From Glycine soja (Eukaryota; Streptophyta; Magnoliopsida; Fabales; Fabaceae): a stretch of DNA of 64,000 nt. The stretch spans positions 3,970,501-4,034,500 of the forward strand of contig NC_041005.1 in assembly GCF_004193775.1 (NCBI RefSeq), given 5' to 3'. The notes below the pieces were generated by a model, which had not been told where the DNA came from, searched no databases, and worked only from the letters and a program-made list of their open reading frames with translations. The position numbers were made by a program, and so were the translations under genes. Shown here piece by piece: positions 13,301-27,261 of the stretch; position 1 is the first letter of the stretch, and each line of letters opens with the position of its first letter.

Positions 13301-15747
13301 TTTCTTGAAGTCTTTAACTGGTATACGTCCATATTCAACAACCATATATGATTTGACACCTTTAAAGTTGAAGTAATTATTTTCTTAATACCAAACCATA
13401 CCTGACCATAGTTTAGGACCCCAGCTGATGGACTGAGTTCAATGTTCCCATAACGACTGAGCTGTCCTTGTCCAAAATTTTGGCCCTCACAACATTTAGT
13501 AATGTACATATAATCAGTGGTCATCAGTCCAAATCCAAGACTGTCCCAGTCCACATCAGCATACTCGTCATCACTGCTATTTAAAAAATAAAAACAGAAT
13601 GAAGAGTAATTTAATACACATTAATCCCCCAAAAAAATATATTAACTTTTGTTTGAATAAATTTTGTATATATATTTGTAGGAGAAGAAAATAAAATAAT
13701 TCAAGCTTCTCTCAAAAATTAAAATCATTGTATGTATTTAACTAACAGAAGCTCGGTTCATTTTGTATTCTTATTTTTTTTTTTCTTTTTTCTTGTATGA
13801 GTATATGTGAAGAAGTTATTCTAAACATAAACAAAAGCATAATCATTACTTATGTATTAATATTGTTAGTAGGTACTACTTTACTTTACCTGTGACTCCG
13901 AAGAGGGGAGGGCTGAGAAGCAAAGCAATTGTTCGTTCCGATCTGTTGCAATATAAATTTGTTTAGATCACAGTCTGAATTAATCTACCAATCAACTCCA
14001 CGATAATAAGCAGACTCCTCAATCCCTTCCCTAATTGTTTTATTTTCTTATTTGGGTGGTGGTGAGTGGAAGTTCGGTAATTAATTGTTTTTTAAAAGAA
14101 TATAGAACAATAATATTTTCTTTTTAACACGAGTGTGTATTTTATAAATAAAAAATAAAAAAAAATTATTTAATTAAAAGGGTTATAATAAATTTTAATA
14201 ATTATAATTTATTGCGTGTGTGAACGCACACATATATAATTTTTAATAGTTAGATTTATAAGTGATGATTTGTCTAAGAGTGTCATGAGTTGGATTAATT
14301 TAAATTTAGGATAAATTTGGATGTAAAGCGACCATATTTAATTAAAATTGGATCTAGAATGACCAGTCTGATTGAGGAGCATTATTAAGTATAAAATATC
14401 AATATATATAGTCTAAAATATCTTTATTTAATGTAAGATGCATATAAATGTAACATATGATTTATTGAAGTGAATTTTAAATAAGATATAAGTGATTAAG
14501 AGTATTTCTTATTAATATCAAATCTAGTTGTTTTAAATAACGTACTATCGGCATAGTAATAAAGGTTAGGTATACATAAGGACTTAAGTTCCATCTTTAT
14601 TATTGCTATTATACACACACAAAAATCTAATGTGGGTAAATTTTAAATAAATATAATTAATAAGACTTAAAATTTATAAGAACATCACTCGTTAAAGAAA
14701 AAAAACACTAAAACATTTTTAAAAAAATAGAATGGAAGAAGTAAGATAGAAGTAACAACAGAAACGTCTAATTAAAAAACACAAAACAATTAATAAAGCG
14801 AGAAAAGAAAAAACACTCGAAACGTCTTCCCAACAGATGAGGATAAGGGTGGTGGAAGCATCGTCATCCCCATGCCAAGTGAGGGAGCCTACCAGGATTA
14901 ACAAGATTATCTGCATTCTGATTTGTCGATGATAATAAATTTCTCATTTGATTTTGTTCTATTGATTAGGTGCTCCACAGAAATAAAAAGGAATTCTTGA
15001 ATTGAACGTATTCAAATACTTATTTCAGTTCAATAATAAAGAGATAATGACTTATTTTAAATTTCTTACACAAAATTTACCCACTACTTTGATGCCTAAG
15101 TTTGCCTTTTCCAAAAAAAACTTTTAAGATAACAATTATTATAAAAGTAAAAAAAAAAAAACTTAACATATCTAATAATTCATAACTAGACGATAATACA
15201 AAAAAATACAATATCAGTACATATATTATTCTCTTTAATAGTTAAATGACCAATGATAAAAGTTAACTACTAGTATTAGTCATAGGATCAGTAAAAATAT
15301 TTATATTTTAATTTTGACCATTTAATCTAATTTAATAATAATTTATTTTTGGGACTAAATAGAGTTTTTATTTGATAAGGTTCAATCCAAATGTAAGATA
15401 AGGACAAATCTGTAAGTAGAGTTCAAAACGACAACAAGGTTCTGGTTCCACTTTAATTCAAGAAGCATGGGTATGCAGTCCTGTCTATCCTCCGGAATTC
15501 GTACACTTGTGCCCATATGCGCCTTACCAACCCATATTTATAAGACTTCTATCGTGTTTGGAAAAAAAACATCACATGCGTGTTTGGAAACACGTGGTAT
15601 ACTGACATAGTGACGTTATTAAGTGTATGCTTGAAAGAGTAGAAAAAAAAATTAATTTAAAATAAATTTGATTTTAATTATAATTAATTTTAAAATGATG
15701 TAATTATATTTAGATTATTTTTTATTAAAATTGATTTTAAAGTAAAA

Positions 15748-15779
<32 letters not shown>

Positions 15780-17861
15780 CCAACGTTGAAATTACTCAAA
15801 ATGTGTGTTTGGATAATTTTTAGCAAAATTAATTTTTAATGAAATTGATTTTAAAATAATATAATTTTATATTTAGATGTTTTATTATAAAATCAACTTA
15901 CTAGTATAATTTACTATACAATTTTAGATCCACACAAGAGTTAAATTAAAATTGTTTCAACTTATGATGAAGCTTTAATTTATAATCAATTTTAAATTAT
16001 TTTCTAAATTAAAATCAAACATATAAAAATATATTCAAAATAAGAACTTAAAATCAATTCTCTACTAACAAACTAAACACACATAAAGTTAATTAAGCTG
16101 ATAATAAATTTTAGAGTTATAATCAAATATAAAATCTTATTTAACATAAAATCAAACATTATCAAAAAAAATTATTTAAAATCGATCAATTATGAATTTA
16201 TAATCAATTTTATAACATAAAAACAAAGAGAGGCATGTCACTAAAATCACGTTCAGCAAGCACAAGTTACTTGGATTGACTCAACGTGATGCGGAATCAA
16301 TCGTGTCTTCTTGCATTTATTTCACTACTCGACACAGAAGCTATTGAATGCTTCTTATATTTAAATTTAGAATGAGATTTTGAGTCACTATTATGGAATA
16401 TGGACTGTAGTGGATTTGAGTTTGAATATAAGCCACCAAGGGACAGTGGTTTAAATCTAATGCATAAAAAAAAGTTGTATTGTTTTTATTTATTATTAAT
16501 TTAGGTGATAATTTTGACTTTGATAATGTGTATTAAGCATATATTTTATGTTATCTTAAAATTAAATACCAATAAGTGTATTTTAAGAAATAAAAGTATA
16601 AAATAGTTATAAAAAATAATTATTTATTATATTAAAAATATATTTTTTATAATATATTAAAATATATTTAATGCTTACTTTTTAAATAATTAAAAACATT
16701 TATGAAGATCTGCATATTTATTAGTCAATGTCTTAAAATCACTTATTAGCATGGTTTTAAAACAATTCCTTGGTCAACATAATGAATAATGCTGGTTTTG
16801 AATCTTATAAATAAATTATTGTTATAATTATCTCAATAAATTATATTCTTAATAACTATTTTAATTATTATTTTGAAGCATTGTGAGCTGAAAATAATGC
16901 GAAATTATTTCAGTCGTTTTGACCTCTTCTTAAACTTAATTATTGTCATTAAAAATATGAAAGATAGAAATGAAATGAAAAAGATATACTGTATTATTCA
17001 ATAAATAAAAATAAGAAATATAAATATAAAAATTTATCTCCACTAATGTAGATAAATGAAAGAAAATACAAAAAATATATATATTAAAAAAACTAAATTT
17101 TGCTCCGAAGTTTCTAAACTTTTATCCGGTATTCTTTTAGCATAAATTTATTATTTTTATTTTTATGCTATAACAAATAAAAAATTATTTAATTTTTAAA
17201 ATTTTGAAAGAAAAATAAAAATAAAATACCGCCTACCGTTCTGGTATTTTGGGATTAAAAATGTTTTTTTGTGGGACCACCCATTATTAATTCACTCTTC
17301 GTATTTTCTTCAACACATCCAAATAAGAAGGAAAGTACTCTGTTTTTTTTTTTTTTTTCCACTTCTCTCTTCTTTAGTTTTGTTTTTCTTAGTTCAACAC
17401 ATCCAAGCAAACTATAAAAAAAGTTAAAATAAAAATCAATTTTATATTAATCATGGTTGGATACATTATTAGTTATTTACTTTAAATAATCCTGAATATT
17501 GAGAAGATAGTTTATATATATTGATAATGCAAAAAAGTTACATTATAATACAATCACAAATCATTATACAGGACAGTTTTTTTTTTTAAATTTTTAATTA
17601 ACTAGAGTAATAGTACTAATTATTATTACAAGTTAATTTGTCATCGTTAAAAAACAAACGTGCCCATGCAACAGACAAGGAACAGCGGAAAACAGAGATA
17701 AGAATGTAACGTATTTCAATTTTCAGCCTTAAATGATAAATATGGATAAAAGAGAAAGCGTAAAAAAATAAGACATGGATCACCTTGGACGAAGCAGAAT
17801 TAGAACCAGCCCGAAGAAGCAATTTCCTTAAACTGGGAAAGTACACAATTCTTTGAATCAT
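10355..17861 (-). CDS. BCAT: branched-chain amino acid aminotransferase (organellar), 10 exons
   Basis: A PLP-dependent fold-type IV aminotransferase that interconverts Leu, Ile and Val with their 2-oxo acids, using 2-oxoglutarate/glutamate. Exons on the minus strand, all with GT-AG introns: 17861-17784, 13942-13890, 13576-13402, 12878-12702, 12615-12484, 12407-12309, 11863-11747, 11667-11572, 10891-10779, 10469-10355 (TAA). They join in phase to 384 aa, the normal length for plant BCATs. Residues 1-26 ([20 protein letters not shown]...) are basic and acid-free, like a mitochondrial presequence. Family marks are [21 protein letters not shown] across exons 3/4, [20 protein letters not shown] in exon 5, [11 protein letters not shown] in exon 6 with the expected catalytic Lys at about residue 231, and [16 protein letters not shown] in exon 9. 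Intron 1 is about 3.8 kb. Mitochondrial rather than plastid location is inferred from exon 1 alone. Confidence 0.93.
15752..15779. repeat. (AT)14 microsatellite in BCAT intron 1
   Basis: A 28 bp alternating AT tract within the 3.8 kb first intron of the aminotransferase gene. It is flanked on both sides by similar AT-rich blocks (about 15610-15745 and 15805-15900) containing AATTGATTTTAAA-like words, which may be two copies of a short nonautonomous element. Confidence 0.85.
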
Positions 17862-17998
17862 TGTGCCCTATCCTTCTGGTAGGAGAAGCCCAACTTTAAA
17901 ACGCAGTGGTGGTGGTGAGGTGTATGTGTCGGAAACAGGTATGAATGCGAGAGCATGCACACCAAATAATGGAGAGAAACTAAGAAAGTGATATGCAC

Positions 17999-18006
17999 TA
18001 TATATA
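17999..18006 (-). promoter_or_regulatory. probable TATA box of BCAT
   Basis: The minus strand reads TATATATA within CCTATATATAGTGC, about 140 bp upstream of the BCAT ATG at 17861. That spacing would place transcription start near 17970 and leave a 5' UTR of about 110 bp. Confidence 0.5.
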
Positions 18007-18009
18007 GGA

Positions 18010-21000
18010 GTAAAGGGTAAAGCCAGCTCTACAATCTGAATAGCCATTTATACAACCTCGAGTGTTTTGCTCATTTTTTATTTTTTTTTGGAACATTGCA
18101 TATGTAAAACATTATTTTCAATTTTATATTAAGGTTAGGGGCCACTTAAATACTTTTCCTAAAACAGGACTAACGTATTAATATCTTTTAACTATTAATA
18201 GTCCCTTATATATCAATGTAAACTATTCATATTAAGAAAGTGAATTGAATTTTGAGTGAATCCTTTTCTAATATAATTGAAGTAAGGATAAAGAAAAGTT
18301 TACCATCCAATTCGCTTGCAGGTTAGATACTAAGATGTAAAAGTAAAACGATGAATACTAGAAGGCCAGCACTGATAGAGGTGGCAGTACCTATCCAAAG
18401 TCGATCACTCGATCCATATCCTCTTTTAGCCGTTAGTGGAAGTTAATAATGCACAAATATAAATATCTGAATATAAACATCTTTTTATCAATTTTAATTT
18501 TTTATTGTCATTTTATATTATTATTTTAATTGAATATATGAAACAAAATTTATTACTACGGATTAAAACAAACACTTTACCCCAAAAAAAATACCTATCC
18601 TGCTCCGTCAAACTCTCTAACGATGTAGTGAGGTACTCAGCTACCAGCGTAAATGTTAGATCATAAGTTAACGGACAAAAAATATTAGACCTTAATTTAT
18701 TTTACTATATCATTGAATATGATTGAATTAATAATTCATTAATATCAATTAATCTGGACCAAGTTTGATCTATGCGCAGGCCCAATTAAAATGAAGCAAA
18801 AAATATGAGAAGACAAGAAAAGAGAAACGCATGCTCAGCCCGACTTGTAGGTTCTAGCGGCGCAAGAAATGGGCTCTGATCCCAATCACGTGTTTCACAA
18901 AGAAAATAAGGCAAATAAATGGTTATACAAAAAATTAAAAAAAGAATAAGAAAATGAAATAAGCAGGGATGATGATGTTGTAGGGACTGGAGTTCAGTTT
19001 TTGTGTGGGCTTGATTGGATCGTGGCTCACTCAAGCGTCTCTGTTTTGTTTTGTTTTCTTTTTCTTTTTTCATTTTTATGTCTCTGTATTCGTGTGTGTG
19101 TGTGTGAGAGAGAGAGCAAATTTGAGATTGAAATTACAAGTACATGTATACACACAAGGATTAAAATAACGAGAGTTGTGTGTTCCAAGAATTCTTTACC
19201 ATATTGTGGCTTTAATTTTCTGATATTTTTTCAGAGTCCCCAACCTTATTTAATTCAATGATATTTATTTATAGGCTCAAAAAGTGCCCAGGGTTAAATA
19301 CGGTAAATTGGAGAAACGATTGGACAATTTTTCAGGATTTATTTTGGAAATTGAGTGAAGTTTGCAGGTAAATTAATGGGTGAAACTGAAAAAGTGTACG
19401 CTGCAGCAAGGAGTCGGTGAGAGCTGGCCTTTGTACCAGAAAAAAAACTGTTATTAATTTTTTTTGTTACAATAATAAAAATTAAACTTAATACCTTACG
19501 CAATTAAGCCTAGTTCATGGATCTGTTCTAAACACATGTGCAACTCGTTTTCTTTATAGTTTGGAAAACAAATTCTTCATCAAGGTGTCGTACGGTACGG
19601 AATTACGAATAGACTCCTCACTGAAAAAAGAATGTATATCAAGTTTTAAACGTTCTATTAATTTACAATGTTTTAAGCAAAATCTACAATTCAACTGTCC
19701 TTAAAATAATAAATATTGGAGATTCTGCACCTAATGTGGGTAGATAATTTACTTGAATGTGGAGGAAACTGCAGGCTTGTTTGGTAGTTTTGGTGTGGAA
19801 GTTGTGTTTGCAAACAAGTTGTAAACTTGTAATTCACTAGCGGCTCTTTGTATCACCAACCATGTGAAATTATTTAAGTTTAATCATTTAAATGTCTAGG
19901 ATTTGAGTTTGAGACATGTAGTTATGTTAAATAGGTGAGAAAGAATTTTATTGTTTATATTAATATTATTCGATTTGAATAAAATTATTTCTCGTGAAAA
20001 ATACTTATATTTTAGATAAAAATAACTAGTTACTCTTTATATTTTTTTTAGAAATTAAATAATAATTCTAATTTAATTTTATAAAATTTTAGTTACATCA
20101 CCAATCAATGTGTGTTATAAGTTTAATTCAACTTTATAAAAATTATAAAATAAGAATTACCCTTTACTTATAGACTATTTTGACCATCCTCAATATAAAA
20201 TCTCCAAAAATCTTTTTCCCAATCTTTTGTTCAATTTGTTGAATGAAAATGTGGTGGGACTCGTGGCCCTAGGCTATTGAGTGCGTGACTAGTGTGGGTG
20301 GTAGTGTATGGACAATTTTTTTGGAGACAATCGAACTTGAACTATGCAGTGGGATGTTTTTCATGAAGAAACAAAGTAGCATGATGCTCTGTATTCAACC
20401 TTGGAGTGCTTAGGTTGCTGAGATTCATTTGTTAGCGTATGGCCTGCGAGTTGGCGCGTAAAATTTTGGACAAGTGAACCCGACTCTGGGATGGTAAGCC
20501 CAATATAATCAGGCCTAATATATACTGAAAATTACCTAGACTAGAGGTACATAGAAGATAAAAATACTTGTATATGTTTCTTCATTGATTGGTTCCTTTC
20601 CAAAAAGATATACTCTTACATAAACCTAATTTGATGCCAATTAATGGATAATGCTCAATCATTTTTCAACATCTCATTATTTAAAATAAAAAAGTAATAT
20701 AATTTATAATATGAATATCTAAGCTTATCCGATGGTGTCTTTTAACTACTTAAGTCATCAATGAATATTAGTAAGCTCATGATATTACAATAAAGCCAAG
20801 CTGTGATATAAACTCTTGAGTTGTTAAGGAATTTTTTCAAAAGAAAGTTACTTACCTTATTCTTAACCACTTGTGCCAACCTAGATTCACACATTACTGA
20901 ATTATATGTATAAACACATGCTTTTTTCTATATTTAAACAAACATTCACTAGGTATTTTCAAAGTGATAATTTGAATTACAGCCAATGCAATCATTATTA

Positions 21001-24000
21001 TAGTTGGTGACACATGCAAAAGTATTTGTGCAAATTTAATATAGTTATTTATAGTTATAATGAATAAAATATTTAAAATTGTCTTGAATAAGATTGCCTC
21101 TTAAAGAAGATATTTGTAAAGTTCAATTCATTCTATTTCAGAAAGTCCAATCCAAAATGGATTTTACATTCCCATTGAGTTTTCCAAAATGTAATGGGAT
21201 GCAAGAAAAAAATTTAAAGGTGTAGAAAGCAATAGTCAACACGAGTAGTGTTTGCTTTTCTTAAAGATAGTACCAGCCTCCCTCATTAAAGAAAAAAATA
21301 GCTCCGGCCCAAAACGTAATCGTCTCCTAAACATTGAAGCTTATGTGTTATTTTAACTTATTTCATAAACTTATTTTCTTTTTTTAAAAAAATATTTAAA
21401 AATTTATTTAATTAATTGCATTTTCCAGTCTCTTTACTTTAAATTATTATATAATTCCGGTCTTCTAATTTTTTTAGCTACCTAAACCTTTTTTTAAAAT
21501 AAATAAATTTGGTCTTCTCATTGATTTTTACTTATTTAAAACTTTCAAATTCTCATTTTCTAATCAAATTATTTTAATTGTTTTTAAATTGCCCTCTTTT
21601 ACTTTAAAGTCACTATAGCCTTTCATATTTTCTTCATCTTATCATCCAATAAAGAAATGAATTGTCTCATGTTAAATTTTTAGATGATTTTATGGGGTGA
21701 AAATTTTGCATTTTTATCTCTTTTATAAATATTTATAAATTTCAATAAGGACTTGCTTATTTAAACTTTACAAGGAAATATATAAACTTTTTTTTTTTTC
21801 GTGAGATGGTGTAAAAATTTAAGTCCATTTTCATCTAATACTATTATCAGAAGGGACACCTTTGATCTCTTTTATATATTCTACATAATTTAGTGCAAAT
21901 TTTACATCATAGGAACAGACATGGATTGAGAATTGTGTCTAGTATCATTTGCCAGTGATTAATGAACTTAAACACAACCTTAGTTGAAAGACAAACCTTT
22001 TCAACATACTTTTCTCTATTTCCCATGCCCACATATATATGACGCGTTTTGTGTATCCTTTTTACTCAATGAATGGGGTAGTGGATCCAAAGAGAAAGAA
22101 CCAGATGCTATCTGATTAACGACAATAATGCGCAAAGGTTATACAGATGATTGCGTAGATTGCAATCAAAGCGAAGACCGTATTGTAAATGCAGACAAAA
22201 GTGATGGCTTTGTGGACATGGACTGTTAGTAAGGAGGAAAAGAAAAAGTGGAGATGTTGAAAAGCCTAACAACAAGCACAAACCCGATTTTCCACTGGTC
22301 GATGGAACATATCTGAAACCTTATCTAAAGCACTGTCTCTTCCTTCCGTCCAGATCATCACTTGTTTCTGATTCTACGTGTGTGATGCACATACAAGTTT
22401 TTAAATTTATGAGAATTAATTAATAATGCTTAGCTATATGTAATAAAGAAATTAGTGAAGACTCTTATATCACTCAATACTTTTTCTTTATTTTTCCTCT
22501 ATCTGAATCTGGTATCTTTTCGTTGGAAATTAATAATTAATATCTTAAAATACTGAAATTTATTTAAAAAAATTGATCTTTAACAACAAATATTTTTTCT
22601 TAGACCAGAACATATGATATAGTATCTCTAACGTCCTATTTAAGAAGACAATCATGCCAAACCATATTAATTGGTTTTTCCTCCATCATTGCCAACTTCT
22701 TCGCTCCATAGTCATCATCAATTCATCGTCATAATCCTCCTTTAGAACCAAATACCCAATCATGCCAAATTATTGGTTGGTCCACCTACTCTATCCCTCG
22801 CACCCTGCCAACGTGGCACCGCAAATTCATTTTCATCTGTGGAACTAAAATCTAAATAAAAAGAATCAATGTGTACATGCTCCTTACTTTGTTCACCAAC
22901 TTGCTAGCAAACTGCAAAGGAAATCAACATTAATTGGAGAACCAGCATCAATGCCATATATAGGACATCGATCCTTCAATTTGAAGTTATCTTATTTATT
23001 TTCTCTCTAATCTAGTTCAATCTTTTTGGTGTCTACTTTAGTACATTTCGAGTATCTTTTTTTTTTTTTTAATAATCCCAATTATTCCCAATCATACTTT
23101 GGTTTAATTAATGCTTTTAATTCTGTCGACTGTGCTTAAGTCAATACCTGTCTAATCGGGCAAGAGGTTTGTCGATATAGAGACTATATATACACTATAT
23201 ATTTTCATGATAGGAAATCCTTAGTTCACTTAATTAGTTACTATTCTTTATGTCTTAAAGTCTATGAAACCTATTTTATAAAATTTATTTCCACACAGAA
23301 CAGTTAAAGGTGAAGAAAGTTCAAATAATTAAGGGTAACTCGTCATTCCAATTTCAATTTCTCAATCATGATCCATTGAACTAATTGATTCGTCGGTGAT
23401 TCATATCAATCATGTCCTACCAAGTAGTATATTTTTTTAACCCGTATTATTTCGTTTCAACTATGTATGCATTGCTTTTCATTAAATTATCATAAATTCT
23501 CTTAAACTACATTATTATAAAGCATTAAATATACTATGTATTGACCTTTCTACACGGACATATTAACAAAAAAAAAATCATACATGAAACTAAGTAGAAA
23601 ATCATATCCACAAGTCATTTTAAAGTAAGGTCTCGGTGACCTAAAAAAGCTAGAAAATCTTGCATAAACTGGGCTCAAATCTTAAAAGGGATCGATACTA
23701 TTGTCTAAGAGATTTTTTTTGTGTAAAATAAAAGGAGAGTCATTTTCCATGCAACAAAGGTTGAGTGCAGTTTGGATAGACCATTGTTAAACGAACATCT
23801 ATATAAATTGTGACAACATTGATTTGAAAAACACAGAAATCTGTAATACTACTGCCGAAGACAAAATTGAAGCAGATTTCCATATGTTCATATAATAGCT
23901 ATAAATCATTTCTTTATGTTTATGAATTGTGTGTTTGTGTTCACTAGAAGTGAAGGATAGGATCATAAACACGAACATGATTGATGGCTTAATTTTGTGA

Positions 24001-25420
24001 ATTTCTTTTATTTCGAATTTTCATTCACACCACCACTACGAAACGCAATATTCTTAACATCCTCTTCACGTCTCTTCTCTACAATATTTTATAGTTCTTT
24101 TAAAAAGAAACATTATATAGTTTTTCAATTTGTGACATTTAGATTTTACCATATAGTTAATTATTAGATGTGAAGTTCCTGAGGATCTCATAATTTCATA
24201 TAATAATGGCTGTCTTTTTCTAACCCTAGAGAATTGAAAACAAATCACTGATGCTAGATTGCTAGTTGACTTTAATTTCACTCACAAGCAACTTGGCCTT
24301 GGTAGGAAATGCATATAAATAAATAAATTTGGTAAGAAATACATATAAATTATAGAACTTTATTCAAAGTAGTTAAATAAGTCCCCCCCCCCCCCCCCCA
24401 AAAAAAAAAAAAGAATTAATGATGATGATTCTGAACTGTTGGATGCAAAGATTAAGAGTGGGAAAACAAATGATAAACTAAGATGTGATCTGAAAGCTTG
24501 AGAAGCATGTTTCATAGTGGACGTTGCTTTCGTTTTTCACTTGTCATTCCTACTTGCTTCCTTGATGGATGGGTGCGTAGCTGCCTTTCACCTCTAACCA
24601 CAACTCCGATATTTAATTAAAAAAATAAATAGAAATTTAAAAACCCAATTGAAAAAATAATAATTTAGAGATCTAATTAAAAATTGTCAAATAATTTATA
24701 GATCTAGGTTAATTTAACCAAATTTTTTTTCTGTGAATCCTCCTCATTAATAGTCCGATTAATATTTATGAGGCACAAAAATGATCAAAATAACTTATAT
24801 TTTTTAATAAATTATGTTTTGATGAATATATGTTTAAGAGACTTAACTATTTATTATTTTTGTCAAACTATATTAATTAATAATATTTTTGTAAGCATAT
24901 TAACAATATTAAATTTAACATTAATATTCGAGTATGTGCACAGCAAATTTCAATACATGGTGGCATAGATATAATTTTTTTTAATAAACACTTATTTTAG
25001 TTTCTAGAATTATAATTTAATTATTTAATAATTGATTTTATGAAAAAGATACTAAAATAAATATATAATATTTTTTATTATAGAAAATAAATAATATTTT
25101 ATAAAATAAAGTATTAGTGAGACTTTATAAATTTAAAATTAAAGTAATAATTACTCCATGATTTTCTGTTATACACATTCGAATATGCACAATTTGTACT
25201 CTCGCATGTGCCGTGTGGACAAGGTTATAAGATTCTATACATCTTCTTTTAAAAAAAAATTATATATCCTATATTCTTATGCATGAAGCAAATTGATAAA
25301 ATGTTTTAATCAAAAAAACACTTTTTGTGGTCAGCCAATTGAAGCGACCGTTCTACTGGTCAACCCACTATCGTCAAAGACAACGTTGTCCTGTCACACA
25401 GACAAACATTATAGAATGGC
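18010..25420. other. 7.4 kb intergenic, no gene recognised
   Basis: The region upstream of BCAT is AT-rich. Short frames (18786-19073 minus, 19001-19261 plus, 24066-24281 minus, 24768-24968 plus) have no domain similarity I recognise and no exon context. A block near 18376-18440 begins AGAGGTGGCAGT, like the ends of some hAT-type miniature elements, but no partner end was found. Confidence 0.5.
24383..24412. repeat. C17-A13 homopolymer junction
   Basis: Seventeen consecutive C residues are followed directly by thirteen A residues. The length of both runs is prone to sequencing or assembly error. Confidence 0.95.
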
Positions 25421-25429
25421 CAATGAGTG

Positions 25430-26205
25430 ATTAGGGCATTCACAATGGTGGAACTTATTTTTTTCTTCTATTGGATACTACGTGTACATATTATTTATTT
25501 TATTATTGTCCAATACCAACACCTTTTAATCTTTAAATCTTTACAACTGTGCAACTTTCTTTTGATATTTCTAATGAGTCCTAAAAAAAACTCATTTCAT
25601 TATATTTTATTAATAACCTATTTAATAGTCTATAATTATCTTATTTATAAATAATTAAAAATTCTAAATTAATAAACTTTTGAGACTATCATTACGTAAA
25701 ATATTTTTTAACCTAATAATAAAATAAAAAAGGAAAAAAAAATTGACCTCAAATTTAACTACTGATTCACATGGAATGAATTTTGGTTTGAATCTATTGA
25801 ATGAAAACAAACTAAAGTAGAAGTTGAAATTTTTTTAAGAATAAAAATTAGATAAATTTTAGAGGTTTTTGATTGTGTAAAAAAATTGAATTATATTCTA
25901 TTTATATTATAAAAGAATATATCCGTCTCCCAATAGTATATTTGTTGCCAATACATCCGTTGGCAACAATATTTTTGCACTAATTAATATTAGTATAGTT
26001 GTTGAAATGAAATAACATTATAATAACTTCTGTTTTTTTTGCTTTTCTGTTTTAATTTTACGGGCAAAGAAACATTGTTTCACGAAGTCACTGTTGTCAC
26101 CGAAGCACCCATTTAAATGTTGCAATATGAGAGGGTGTTATCCGAGCACATTGCTTCCTCTGACACATTGTTTCTAAAGCAACCCGTTGAGGATGGTCTT
26201 AGATA
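25430..26205. mobile_element. candidate nonautonomous DNA transposon (imperfect TIRs)
   Basis: The left end reads GGGCATTCACAATGG. The right end, read on the minus strand, gives AGACCATCCTCAACGG. The two share 9 of 12 positions across CATNCNCAANGG. Ends of this type are common on plant Harbinger-like or related miniature elements. The interior is AT-rich with no transposase. A target duplication was not established, so the boundaries are approximate. Confidence 0.35.
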
Positions 26206-26372
26206 GGAGTAAGTTTAATAAAATTAATTTTGAATTATAAAATTTGTCAAAAAAAATTAAATCATAAAAGATAATTATATTTTTACCTCCAAATTAATTT
26301 CAACTACTTCTTTTACTTTCAAACATGTGCACAATGTAGGAAATGATTTTCTATGTAAACAATGAAGCCATA

Positions 26373-26787
26373 GGCAGGGACGAATTCAAAAGCCTGTCAA
26401 AGGAGTATTTTTTTTTTCTTTATAATTATTTAAATGTCTAACTTTTAATAAGTAATAATTTTTCAAGAAAATTATTTACTATTTTTACAAATAAAATTAA
26501 AATTAAATTTTATTTTAAATAATAATAACCTTAACCATTATCATAAAAATAACAACCAACAATTAATTTTACATGGTTTTATTTTGGTTATAAGCTTAAT
26601 CATTACAATAACAATAAGAAACACAAATACATAACTAATTTTATACTAATTAATCTTAATCATTATGATAATAATAACATAGATAATTAATTTACACAAT
26701 TTTACTCTAACTAACTTATATTTATGTATACGAAAAGTGTCAAGGGAGGAGCGAGGGCTCAGCCCTGCTTGTCCGTCCCTGGCCTTA
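26373..26787. mobile_element. candidate nonautonomous element with inverted ends
   Basis: The left end contains GGCAGGGACGAATTC and the right end, on the minus strand, GGCCAGGGACGGACAAGC. The two form an imperfect inverted repeat around a 415 bp AT-rich interior with no coding frame. The GC-rich ends stand out sharply against the surrounding AT-rich DNA. No clear target duplication was found. Confidence 0.4.
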
Positions 26788-27203
26788 GGTTTTTTTTTTT
26801 TTTTGTTATAACCCTAAACATTTAGTTACATCAAATTACTTTAAATAATTCTGCTAAAAAATCTAAAAGTAATTTTAGTAGAATTATTTCCTTTAATTAC
26901 TCTTTTAATACATATTACATATATATAGTTAAAGTTTAATAATGTGTACGTCAAATTACAAATTCTTAATAGATAGATAAACAATTTTAGTTTTTATAAA
27001 TTTTAATAATTTTATATTTAATAAATAAATTCTTTTTAATGTATAATATTTTAAAAATATATAAAAATGTAAACTATAAAATTATATAATTACAAATATC
27101 ACATTTATTTAAAATTTGATATACATAATCATCGAGATTATATATAAAAAAATATTCAACAGTTGAAATTCGGAAAAAAAAAGTCAACAGTTAGATTATG
27201 AAG

Positions 27204-27205
<2 letters not shown>

Positions 27206-27258
<53 letters not shown>
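27206..27258. repeat. (AT)n microsatellite
   Basis: About 53 bp of alternating AT, 1.1 kb upstream of the HD-Zip start codon. From here to about 28200 the DNA is extremely AT-rich with no feature recognised. Confidence 0.9.

Positions 27259-27261
<3 letters not shown>

Noticed and set aside
22100..22270. Hydrophobic minus-strand frame (AITFVCIYNTVFALIAIYAI)
   Set aside because: Looks like a membrane helix, but has no start codon, is only about 45 codons long, and shows no splice context.
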